In this document: positions 44,387 to 51,897 of the stretch, in pieces | Layout: the number at the start of each line of letters is the position of its first letter | How positions within the stretch are numbered: the stretch's first letter is position 1 | Source: Marinomonas ostreistagni | GTDB lineage: Bacteria; Pseudomonadota; Gammaproteobacteria; Pseudomonadales; Marinomonadaceae | DNA: 64,000 bases | Direction: 5' to 3' | Assembly (NCBI RefSeq): GCF_016888445.1 | Contig: NZ_JAFEKF010000002.1 | Location: 62,001-126,000 of the forward strand | Notes under the pieces: generated by a model | Seen by the model: the letters and a program-made list of their open reading frames with translations, nothing else | What the model was told of the DNA's origin: nothing | Database searches by the model: none | Made by a program: the position numbers and the translations under genes

Positions 44387-45358
44387 TTACTGAATACCTA
44401 GGTCTTTCATGTATTTCGCAGATACTTTTGCTGGAAGTGGTACGTAACCATCTTTCACAACAACTTCTTGACCCATCTTAGAAAGAACCATCTTCACAAA
44501 TTCACGCTCTAGTGGCGCAAGTGGCTTGTTAGGCTCTTTGTTTACGTAAACGTAAAGGAAACGAGACAGTGGGTATTTACCCGTTGCAGCGTTCTCAGGC
44601 GTCGCAGCGATCATTTCGCCACCTTCTTCTTTCGCTAGTGGTAGCGCACGAACTGAAGATGTTTGGTAACCGATACCTGAGTAACCGATGCCGTTAAGAG
44701 ACGTTGATACAGACTGTACCACTGACGCTGAACCTGGCTGTTCGTTTACAGAGTTCTTGAAGTCACCCTTGAATAGAGCGTTTGACTTGAAGTAACCGTA
44801 AGTGCCTGATACTGAGTTACGGCCGAACAATTGAATGTCACGATCCGCCCAAGCACCTGTTAGACCCGTTGCGCCCCAGTTAGTGATGTCTTCGCTGTGA
44901 CCACCCTTACGAGTAGAAGAGAAGATCGCATCCACTTCTGGAAGAGATAGACCTTTGATTGGGTTATCTTTGTGTACGAATACTGCTAGCGCGTCGATTG
45001 CCACTGGAACAGCTGTTGGCTTGTAGCCGTATTTCTTTTCAAACGCTGCGATCTCTTTGTCTTTCATCTGACGAGACATAGGACCGAAGTTAGATGTGCC
45101 TTCAGTTAGCGCTGGTGGCGCAGTAGAAGAACCAGCTGCTTGGATCTGAATGTTCACGTTCGGGTAAAGACGTTTGAAGTCCTCTGCCCAAAGTGTCATT
45201 AGGTTTGCTAGCGTGTCAGAACCAACACTTGAAATGTTACCTGATACACCGCTTGCTTTAGAGTAAGACGGTAGGTTTGCGTCAACGTCTGCCATGACGT
45301 TAGCAGAAACGCCTGCTAGGGTAGACACAGCTAGAGTAGCAACTAATTTTTTCATCAC
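44387..45358 (-). CDS. pstS: Periplasmic phosphate-binding protein PstS
   Basis: A 323-residue protein with a signal peptide ([24 protein letters not shown], cleavage near 23-24). The mature part has [50 protein letters not shown] and [13 protein letters not shown], where Ser, Thr and Arg hydrogen-bond phosphate. This is the PstS class of Pseudomonas and Vibrio rather than that of E. coli. First gene of the operon, with its own Pho box and -10 element. Confidence 0.95.
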   Translation of the reverse strand: MMKKLVATLAVSTLAGVSANVMADVDANLPSYSKASGVSGNISSVGSDTLANLMTLWAEDFKRLYPNVNIQIQAAGSSTAPPALTEGTSNFGPMSRQMKDKEIAAFEKKYGYKPTAVPVAIDALAVFVHKDNPIKGLSLPEVDAIFSSTRKGGHSEDITNWGATGLTGAWADRDIQLFGRNSVSGTYGYFKSNALFKGDFKNSVNEQPGSASVVQSVSTSLNGIGYSGIGYQTSSVRALPLAKEEGGEMIAATPENAATGKYPLSRFLYVYVNKEPNKPLAPLEREFVKMVLSKMGQEVVVKDGYVPLPAKVSAKYMKDLGIQ

Positions 45359-45444
45359 TTCAACCTCAATGGTTATCGTCAGTTTGGTATGATTCGAAAT
45401 CCTATTTCGAGCCCGAACATCGTCGTTCTCGTTCGATGATGAAA

Positions 45445-45478
45445 ACTATAAAGAGGCTTTGTGACACTAATGTTAAAG
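45445..45478 (-). promoter_or_regulatory. PhoB-dependent promoter of pstS
   Basis: On the minus strand CTTTAAC-ATTA-GTGTCAC (45478-45461) is a Pho box, followed after exactly 10 bp by TATAGT (45450-45445), the -10 element. In Pho promoters the box replaces the -35 region at this distance. The first heptamer is weak (4 of 7 to consensus), the second good. The leader to the pstS ATG is about 80 nt. Confidence 0.7.
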
Positions 45479-45499
45479 ATGCAAATAAACTGAATATTT

Positions 45500-45529
45500 T
45501 TTCGTCAGGCGCTGACACACCTGACGAAA
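45500..45529. terminator. Hairpin downstream of the FpvJ-like gene, no U-tract
   Basis: TTTCGTCAGG (45500-45509), 10-nt loop, CCTGACGAAA (45520-45529). It lies 10 bp past the stop of the minus-strand gene at 45540. On the minus strand the stem is followed by A-rich sequence, so it is not a standard intrinsic terminator. Confidence 0.4.
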
Positions 45530-45539
45530 GTGGCAGGAA

Positions 45540-45863
45540 TTAAGGGGCTTTGATCTCGTTCCAATCGACTTCGACCGTATGCCCTGGGCCCGCGTCTAGC
45601 AAGATATAGAACTCACCATCATAGGGCGCAAACTCGACACTTGAGGCGTCATTAAAGGTTTTACTGGCGATGATTTCTTCGTCGTAAGAAATTAAATCCA
45701 CAGTAATGCCTTGCGCACTAGAACCATCTGAAAAGCCGCCTTGGCAAACAATATCCACCGTGCCTTGATGACACTCAACAAACGGAAAATGCGCTAAGGC
45801 CAGCGATGACCACACACCACTTAAGGCCACCAGCGCCGTACGACGCAGAGACGCTTTGTACAT
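45540..45863 (-). CDS. Small periplasmic protein of the PepSY operon, FpvJ-like position, function unknown
   Basis: A 107-residue protein from the ATG at 45863, which has AGGAG 7 bp upstream and starts 1 bp after the preceding stop. A signal peptide ends near LALA-HFPF. The mature protein begins HFPFVECHQGTVDIVCQGGFSDG, with two cysteines and two histidines close to the N-terminus that could bind a metal. The rest is beta-rich with acidic and aromatic residues (APYDGEFYILLDAGPG) and may be a small Ig/transthyretin-like fold. Its position after a PepSY membrane protein and a one-helix protein recalls fpvGHJ of P. aeruginosa. Confidence 0.65.
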   Translation of the reverse strand: MYKASLRRTALVALSGVWSSLALAHFPFVECHQGTVDIVCQGGFSDGSSAQGITVDLISYDEEIIASKTFNDASSVEFAPYDGEFYILLDAGPGHTVEVDWNEIKAP

Positions 45864-45864
45864 A

Positions 45865-46401
45865 TTAAAGCTCCTGTTGCTGCTGTAAGAATTCAATGGT
45901 GGCGGGCGACGCCTGACGCAGCGGCCACTGCACCTGCTGCAAAGAGCCATCCCAGCCTTCGAGGGTGAGCCACAGCTCAGCATCCAGTGCGGTATTTTCT
46001 GGCACTGGCATACTAAAGCTCATGTGATACGGCGAACCAAAGCCAATCACGCCAGCGGTGCGCAAACTACGAGGCTTACCCAAGCGCAGATACACCGCTT
46101 TGACTTGCTCAGCGCAGGTTTGGCACAGCGCGGCATTAAAGGTCTTCATATAACCTGCCGGACCATCCAATTTCGGCGCCTGCTCAAATTGCTCAGCCAG
46201 CGTAATCTGCCACGGCCCAGCGGCTTGAGTACCAATATGACGCGCGCCCAGTCCGCTCGCACCACCAAACACCGACATAAGCTCGATGTAAAACGGCGCC
46301 AACACCAGCGGGATCAACATCAACAAGCCCGATAAATGAAAGCGCCAACGAAACCAACGCGAATCAGTCTTACGGCCTTTTTTAGTCGTCGCGTTACTCA
46401 T
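45865..46401 (-). CDS. Single-pass membrane protein with periplasmic CxxC, FpvH-like position, function unknown
   Basis: A 178-residue protein with a basic N-terminus, one membrane segment at about 26-47 (HLSGLLMLIPLVLAPFYIEL), then a periplasmic domain. That domain contains ALCQTCAEQVKAVYLRLG, a CxxC pair that could be redox-active or bind metal. The start codon overlaps the stop of the PepSY gene (ATGA). I do not recognise the fold. It fits the place of FpvH, an accessory of the ferrisiderophore reductase FpvG, but this rests on context and architecture. Confidence 0.6.
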   Translation of the reverse strand: MSNATTKKGRKTDSRWFRWRFHLSGLLMLIPLVLAPFYIELMSVFGGASGLGARHIGTQAAGPWQITLAEQFEQAPKLDGPAGYMKTFNAALCQTCAEQVKAVYLRLGKPRSLRTAGVIGFGSPYHMSFSMPVPENTALDAELWLTLEGWDGSLQQVQWPLRQASPATIEFLQQQQEL

Positions 46402-47603
46402 GCAGAATCTCCTATTGCTTTAACACGGGCTTTTTTTTGACGGATGGCCGCTTGCGTGGTTTTAAAAGTGCGCGTCATCCAAATGCGCATACCGCTAAAC
46501 ACCATCATGGTGAGCAACACCCCAAAGAAGAAATACACCAACTTCAGACTCAACCCGACGAAATCACCGGTATGCAGCGCACGCATGGATAAGCGCGTAA
46601 ACATCAAGCCGGGCTGATCGCCGACGCGCATGGCCTCATCGATGCTGCCGCTGTATGGATTCACGAGGAAGCTTTCATGCACTAAAGGAAACGCTTGGCT
46701 GCGGCCTAATACACGATAATGACCAAACGCGGTACCAGGTAAGCGCAACACCTGAGCCTCAACATTGTCATAACGCTGATTAACCGCAGCGATGGCTTGA
46801 TCAGGCGTTATCAGCGGCGGCCGCCCTTGCTCTGCTACCGGCACTTCATCGCGCGGCACAAACACAGGCGCTTGCGACGCACCGTTAAACGGCACCCCCG
46901 CTTCAAACAGCAAGCCTTGGATCATGAACCAAATCGCCGTCACCGAAATAATCAAGATAAACGGGATCGACCAAATACCGGCTAAGCGGTGAAAGTCGCC
47001 CCAAAAAACACGCGCTCCGCGATTGACCCGCAAACGTGGATGCAAAAAGCCACGCCAAAATTTCTTATACACCACCAAACCTGTAATCAAAGACAGCAGC
47101 ATCGGAATGCCCAACACACTGACCATGTACCAACCAAAGCTGTAACGGGTGAAGCCGGTATTAAAAGGAATCAGCAACCAGCCATGAATTGCCCGCACAA
47201 ACTGGCGAAAGTTAAAACCACTGGCGGCACGGCCTTGGATCTCGCCGGTGTACGGATTAATAAAAACATTTTCACTGGTAGAATCCGGGTAACTTATCTC
47301 GGCGGTCAGCGCAAACTGAGACTTTACTGGGCGTGTGATCTCTGCCACATAGGCGCCAGGGGCTTCGCGCTCGACGACCTCAATGACTTCATCAAAAGTC
47401 AGCATCTCACCGGCATTGTCGGGTGGATTAGCCCGCACACTTGAATCAAACAGCCAGACGATTTCTTGGCTCACCGTGGCAATGGTGCCGGTTAAACAGA
47501 TAAAAAAGAGAAACAACCAGATTGGCATCGCCAACCAGCTGTGCAGCAAAAACCACCACTGCGTCCGCTTCTTCGGCGCTTGGGCTTGAGTATTGGAGTT
47601 CAT
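46398..47603 (-). CDS. PepSY-associated transmembrane protein, FpvG/PiuB-like ferrisiderophore reductase candidate
   Basis: A 401-residue inner-membrane protein with four membrane segments: about 15-45 (LLHSWLAMPIWLFLFFICLTGT), 150-172, 200-222 and 350-375, a PepSY_TM layout. Conserved histidines occur in the membrane parts (LHSWLAM, AIHGWLLIPFNTG, DFHRLAGIWSIPF, MRALHTGDFVGL), as expected for haem or metal ligands in this family. Two periplasmic PepSY repeats (LTFDEVIEVVEREAPGAYV; ITPDQAIAAVNQRYDN) lie between. Members reduce ferric siderophores in the periplasm. First gene of a three-gene operon; no Fur box was seen upstream. Confidence 0.8.
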   Translation of the reverse strand: MNSNTQAQAPKKRTQWWFLLHSWLAMPIWLFLFFICLTGTIATVSQEIVWLFDSSVRANPPDNAGEMLTFDEVIEVVEREAPGAYVAEITRPVKSQFALTAEISYPDSTSENVFINPYTGEIQGRAASGFNFRQFVRAIHGWLLIPFNTGFTRYSFGWYMVSVLGIPMLLSLITGLVVYKKFWRGFLHPRLRVNRGARVFWGDFHRLAGIWSIPFILIISVTAIWFMIQGLLFEAGVPFNGASQAPVFVPRDEVPVAEQGRPPLITPDQAIAAVNQRYDNVEAQVLRLPGTAFGHYRVLGRSQAFPLVHESFLVNPYSGSIDEAMRVGDQPGLMFTRLSMRALHTGDFVGLSLKLVYFFFGVLLTMMVFSGMRIWMTRTFKTTQAAIRQKKARVKAIGDSA

Positions 47604-47867
47604 AATTGGGACCTAGACAGGAAAACAGCAGACAGCCAATAGGCTTTTTAAGATAAGCCGTTTACCCCACCCAAAAAGGGTACTAAAAAAGCTCTCTTAC
47701 TATTTATTTACACAATTTAGAGCCTTAAAAATGACGAGTATAAACAGCCAACCGCGCGTATTTGCCTGCTATGCGTTCACTATTTAGCCCAGATCCAATA
47801 GACTGACGCCTCGGATTTTTCCGCCTTCCAAATTACAAAAGCAAAAACTGTCTGTGGGTTTATAAAC
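47604..47867. other. Divergent spacer between PepSY operon and TRAP permease genes
   Basis: 264 bp, AT-rich in the middle (around 47680-47720), with no recognised Fur box, sigma-54 site or hairpin. Promoters for both directions must lie here but none could be picked out with confidence. Confidence 0.4.
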
Positions 47868-48389
47868 ATGCTTAAAACAATCATTGGGAGCGCCGAGCGC
47901 ATTGCCACGGTCGTGGGCAAAGGCGTGGCTTGGCTGACCCTACTCATGATGGTGCTGACCTGTTTGATCGTAGTGTTGCGCTACGGCTTCGGCATTGGTG
48001 CCATCGCCTTACAAGAATCGGTGCTCTATCTGCACGCGCTAGTGTTTATGCTGGGCGCAGCGTACACCTTTAAAGACGATGAACACGTGCGTGTGGACGT
48101 CTTATATCGTGGTTTTTCAGCGCGCAAAAAGGCTTGGGTGAATATCATTGGCGGCCTGTTTTTTTTACTGCCGTTCTGCTTCTACACAGCGTATTTGAGC
48201 ACCGATTACGTGGCCGCCTCCTGGGCCGTGATGGAAACCTCGCAAGAGCCTGGCGGACTGCCGTTTGTGTACCTGCTGAAGACGCTTATCCCAATCATGA
48301 TGGCGCTGCTGATCATTCAAGGCATCGCCGATATTTTGAAAAACTTGGGCGTCGTGCTTAACAAACACCCGATGATGGAGGCCTTGTAA
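47868..48389 (+). CDS. TRAP transporter small permease subunit (DctQ type)
   Basis: A 173-residue protein with four membrane segments typical of DctQ. It has ALQESVLYLHALVFMLGAAYTFKDDEHVRVDVLY, which is close to the mannitol/chloroaromatic (FcbT2-like) subgroup. It pairs with the large subunit encoded 1 bp downstream to form a sodium-driven importer. The solute-binding protein is not adjacent; a candidate of the matching subgroup lies at 61471-62598. Confidence 0.9.
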   Translation: MLKTIIGSAERIATVVGKGVAWLTLLMMVLTCLIVVLRYGFGIGAIALQESVLYLHALVFMLGAAYTFKDDEHVRVDVLYRGFSARKKAWVNIIGGLFFLLPFCFYTAYLSTDYVAASWAVMETSQEPGGLPFVYLLKTLIPIMMALLIIQGIADILKNLGVVLNKHPMMEAL

Positions 48390-48390
48390 G

Positions 48391-49782
48391 GTGGCGGAAT
48401 TTTTACCTTTATGGCTGTTTGCAGCCGTGTGCGTGTGCTTACTGTTTGGCTATCCGGTGGCGTTTTCACTTGGCGGTACAGCGCTGCTGTTTGCCGCAGT
48501 CGGCTCACTGGCAGGCACTTTTGATGCGGTGTTTTTAGAGGCCCTGCCAAACCGTTTGTTTGGTATCGTACGCAATGAAACTCTGATTGCCGTGCCCTTA
48601 TTCGTATTGATGGGCGTGCTGTTGGAGAAATCCAAACTGGCCGAGCGCCTGCTCGATTCGATGGCTATGTTGTTTGGCACACTGCGCGGTGGTTTAGGCA
48701 TCTCGGTGATTTTGGTGGGCATGTTGATGGCCGCCAGTACCGGCATCGTCGGTGCCACCGTCGTTACCATGGGCATGATTTCATTACCGACCATGCTACG
48801 TCGTGGCTATGATCCAGCGCTCGCGGCGGGCACCATTTGTGCCACTGGCACACTGGGGCAGATCATTCCGCCGTCCATTGCTTTGGTGTTGCTCGGCGAT
48901 GTGATGTCCAATGCCTTTCAAAAAGCGCAACTGGACATGGGCGTGTTCTCTCCTAAAACCGTCTCTGTCGGTGATTTGTTTGTCGGCGCCCTGATTCCTG
49001 GTTTGATTCTGGTGAGCTTGTACATCGCGTATGTGGCCGTGGTGGCGTGGCTACAGCCCGAAAAAGCCCCTGCCGTACCTAAAGAAGAGTTACGCCGCGG
49101 CGTCGATGACTCATCACTTTTAGTGGAAATTCTAAAAGGTCTATTGCCGCCGTTATTGCTGATTTTAGCGGTGTTAGGCTCGATTCTTGGCGGTTTCGCT
49201 ACCCCGACCGAAGCGGCGGGAGTCGGTGCTCTAGGCGCAGCGATACTGGCGTTGGCCTCCGGTAAGCTTAATTTACACACCTTAAAAGAATGTGCGCAGT
49301 CGACCACCAAGGTCACCGGTATGGTGTTTATGATCTTGATCGGCGCGTCGCTGTTTTCGTTGGTATTCCGCGGCTTTGGTGGTGAAGAGCTGATTCATGA
49401 ATTCTTTAATCAGCTACCTGGTGGCGTTGTCAGTGCCGTCTTGATCGTTATGCTGGTGATGTTCTTACTAGGCTTCATTTTAGACTTTATCGAAATTACC
49501 TTCGTGGTGGTGCCGATCGTCGCGCCAGTCCTGCTGGCGATGGGCTTAGATCCAATTTGGCTCGGCATTATGATGGCGATCAATTTGCAGACTTCATTCT
49601 TAACACCACCGTTTGGCTTCGCCCTATTCTACCTACGAGGCGTGGCGCCGCCGGAAGTCAAAACCCAGTCCATCTATAAAGGTGTGCTGCCGTTTATTGC
49701 GATCCAATTGTTTGTGCTGCTACTGTTATCGGTATGGCCAGACCTAGCGACTTGGCTGCCTGAGCAAGTCTACGCCGACTAA
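48391..49782 (+). CDS. TRAP transporter large permease subunit (DctM type)
   Basis: A 463-residue protein starting at GTG with about 12 membrane segments. Family motifs are FGYPVAFSLGGTALLFA, VPLFVLMGVLLEKS, ASTGIVGATVVTMGMISLPTMLRRGYDPALAAG, GTLGQIIPPSIALVLLGD and FATPTEAAGVGALGA. It forms the transport channel that uses the sodium gradient. The substrate depends on the binding protein; the subgroup carries organic acids. It is followed by a quinone oxidoreductase gene after 15 bp. Confidence 0.93.
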   Translation: MAEFLPLWLFAAVCVCLLFGYPVAFSLGGTALLFAAVGSLAGTFDAVFLEALPNRLFGIVRNETLIAVPLFVLMGVLLEKSKLAERLLDSMAMLFGTLRGGLGISVILVGMLMAASTGIVGATVVTMGMISLPTMLRRGYDPALAAGTICATGTLGQIIPPSIALVLLGDVMSNAFQKAQLDMGVFSPKTVSVGDLFVGALIPGLILVSLYIAYVAVVAWLQPEKAPAVPKEELRRGVDDSSLLVEILKGLLPPLLLILAVLGSILGGFATPTEAAGVGALGAAILALASGKLNLHTLKECAQSTTKVTGMVFMILIGASLFSLVFRGFGGEELIHEFFNQLPGGVVSAVLIVMLVMFLLGFILDFIEITFVVVPIVAPVLLAMGLDPIWLGIMMAINLQTSFLTPPFGFALFYLRGVAPPEVKTQSIYKGVLPFIAIQLFVLLLLSVWPDLATWLPEQVYAD

Positions 49783-49797
49783 TCAAAAGGAGATGTT

Positions 49798-50754
49798 ATG
49801 AAAGCGATGCAAGTGAACGACTACGGCCCAGCCAGCGATTTGACGCTGGTTGATACCGCCAAACCGAGTATCAACGACGAGCAAATCCTAGTCCAAATTG
49901 GCGCCTCGGGCGTCAATCCAGTGGACACCTACATCCGCTCGGGCACCAACAATTACAGCGCCTCGTTTCCCCATACACCGGGCAACGATGGCGCTGGCAC
50001 GATTGTCGAGCTAGGCGCTAAGGTAGAAGGCTTTGAAGTCGGTCAACGCGTTTACTTCTCGCGTAATCTCACAGGTTCTGCCGCCGAATACGCAGTGTGC
50101 TTGCCAACCCATACGTTTGCCTTAGCCAATGCATTAAGCTTCGCCGAAGGCGCATGTCTTGGCATTCCTTACACCACGGCCCATCGCGCTTTATTTGGCC
50201 GCGCTCATGCTAGTGCAGGTGATAAAGTCTTGATCCATGGGGCAACAGGCGCCGTCGGTATCGCCGCCGTGCAGTTAGCGCTTGCCGCGGGATTAGACGT
50301 CGTCGCCTCAGCAGGAACTGAAGCGGGTGCTGACTTGCTGCGCCAACAAGGCGTCGAGCAGATCATCATGCATAACCAAGACGGTTACTTAGCGCCTTAT
50401 CAATCGCTCGACAACGGCTTTGATGTGATCATCGAAATGCTTGCAAATCATAATCTAGACCAAGATCTCAAAGCGCTAGCGTTTGCTGGACGTGTGGCAG
50501 TGATCGGTAATCGCGGCACGGTCGAGATTAACCCTCGCGATCTGATGGCCCGTGATGCGGCTGTCATGGGGGTAGCGCTGGCCAATGTCAAACCCGCCGA
50601 GCTTAGTCGTATCGCCAAAGCCATGCTGCCTTTGTTTGAAAAAGGGGTGCTAAAACCGGTGATTCGACGCGAATATGCGTTGAACGAGCTGGCTCAAGCT
50701 CACGAAGACGTGCTCAAAAGTGGTGCCCAAGGTAACCTTGTGGTGGTTGTTTAA
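49798..50754 (+). CDS. Zinc-independent quinone oxidoreductase / medium-chain dehydrogenase
   Basis: A 318-residue medium-chain reductase of the NADPH:quinone oxidoreductase (zeta-crystallin) type. It has VQIGASGVNPVDTYIRSG, GNDGAGTIVELGA, and the cofactor motif IHGATGAVGIAAVQLA. Zinc-binding cysteines of alcohol dehydrogenases are absent. A strong AAGGAG site precedes the ATG. It probably shares the TRAP permease transcript, which may mean it acts on the imported compound or a product of it. Confidence 0.85.
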   Translation: MKAMQVNDYGPASDLTLVDTAKPSINDEQILVQIGASGVNPVDTYIRSGTNNYSASFPHTPGNDGAGTIVELGAKVEGFEVGQRVYFSRNLTGSAAEYAVCLPTHTFALANALSFAEGACLGIPYTTAHRALFGRAHASAGDKVLIHGATGAVGIAAVQLALAAGLDVVASAGTEAGADLLRQQGVEQIIMHNQDGYLAPYQSLDNGFDVIIEMLANHNLDQDLKALAFAGRVAVIGNRGTVEINPRDLMARDAAVMGVALANVKPAELSRIAKAMLPLFEKGVLKPVIRREYALNELAQAHEDVLKSGAQGNLVVVV

Positions 50755-50792
50755 GTCGTTCTTCTGCCCACTCTTTTGCCTGTCGTTAAGCA

Positions 50793-50825
50793 CTTGCCAT
50801 GATCGTCTGAGACGGTCTTGGCAAG
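50793..50825. terminator. Hairpin between the quinone oxidoreductase and AraC genes, no U-tract
   Basis: CTTGCCATGATCGTCT (50793-50808) pairs with AGACGGTCTTGGCAAG (50810-50825) with two mismatches, a 16-bp imperfect stem. No T-run follows. The rest of the 143-bp spacer shows nothing else clear. Confidence 0.45.
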
Positions 50826-50897
50826 CATGCCCTCTACTCAATGCTATAAAAGATCGCTATACTGCGTGTTTTATTTGCACAAAAAGTAGGCAACTGT

Positions 50898-51668
50898 TTG
50901 ACTCTCTCTGAATCCGATGTGTTCAGTCTGCCGGAGGTCGCAGACACCCACGATCACGATTATCACCAGCTGGTGGTTGTTTTAGATGGCAAAACGGATT
51001 TTGAAATCGACAGCCAAGGCGGACAAAAGCTGCAATCCGGTGCAGGCTGCATCGTGCCGTCTTCAGAAGGCCATCAGTTTGTCGGCTTAGGGGACAACCG
51101 CATCATGGTGGTCAACTTGCCCGTGCCACCGCCAAAAGCCATCACCGACGAAGAATACGAGATTGTCTCACGCCTGTTTGACCAGGCGGCGTACTTTGAG
51201 CTCAACCCTAGGTTACAAGTACTGGCCTCGGCATTGTCCGGCGAGATGCAACAATATCCAGACGACCCGATGCTGGCACGTGCCTGTGGCAACACCTTGC
51301 TCAGTGCTATTCGCCATCAGCTGACCAGCAAACCGGTGCGCACCCGCGGCCATCAGCTTGATATCGACAAACTTGATCAATTTATCGAGCTTAACTTATC
51401 GCGCCGAGTGCAAATCAGCCAACTGGCTAACTTCTGTTTTTTGAGCGTCAGTCAGTTCCACGAACGCTTTAAAGAACGCACCGGCATGACGCCGCATCAA
51501 TACTTGATCCGCAAACGCCTTGAGCGCGCCCAACTGCTACTACGTGACGGCCACGCCCCGATTCAGGTGGCAGAGATGTGCGGCTTTTCGAGCCAAAGCG
51601 CCATGACCAGCGTGTTCTCACAAACCCTTGGCATCACCCCGTTGAAATACCAAAAACAATTCCGCTAA
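50898..51668 (+). CDS. AraC-family regulator, PruR-like candidate activator of putA
   Basis: A 256-residue regulator from a TTG start at 50898 with AGTAGG 7 bp upstream. The N-terminal half is a cupin sensor (HDHDYHQLVVVLDGKTDFEID, GCIVPSSEGHQFVG). The C-terminal half is the AraC double helix-turn-helix (SRRVQISQLANFCFLSVSQFHERFKERTGMTPHQYLIRKRLERAQLLL; MCGFSSQSAMTSVFSQTLGITPLKYQK). It lies directly upstream of putA on the same strand. In Pseudomonas an AraC protein, PruR, activates putA in response to proline, and this PutA lacks its own DNA-binding domain, so the same role is likely. Confidence 0.8.
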   Translation: MTLSESDVFSLPEVADTHDHDYHQLVVVLDGKTDFEIDSQGGQKLQSGAGCIVPSSEGHQFVGLGDNRIMVVNLPVPPPKAITDEEYEIVSRLFDQAAYFELNPRLQVLASALSGEMQQYPDDPMLARACGNTLLSAIRHQLTSKPVRTRGHQLDIDKLDQFIELNLSRRVQISQLANFCFLSVSQFHERFKERTGMTPHQYLIRKRLERAQLLLRDGHAPIQVAEMCGFSSQSAMTSVFSQTLGITPLKYQKQFR

Positions 51669-51897
51669 GCGCCCAACCATGGGCGTTGCAGTGCTTTGGT
51701 AACCAGACTTTCTTATAAAAAAAACCGATAATTTAGAAAGACCCTTTCACACTTTTATCACTATAGTGCTCCCATTCTGACAGGATGCCAGCTTGTGTTT
51801 TGCCAACTCTTTGCAACACTTAATTGAGCATCTTTCACCACCAATTCAGCGTCTGAACCAAAGCTTTTACTTTGGCTTGTCGTGGGAGAATCCGATT

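Noticed and set aside
45500..45529. Standard intrinsic terminator between the FpvJ-like gene and the pstS promoter
   Set aside because: The stem is good but the T-run is on the wrong side for minus-strand transcription, so it is given low confidence.
51793..51897. N-terminal extension of PutA by 35 residues
   Set aside because: No ribosome-binding site at 51793, while GGGAG stands before the ATG at 51898.
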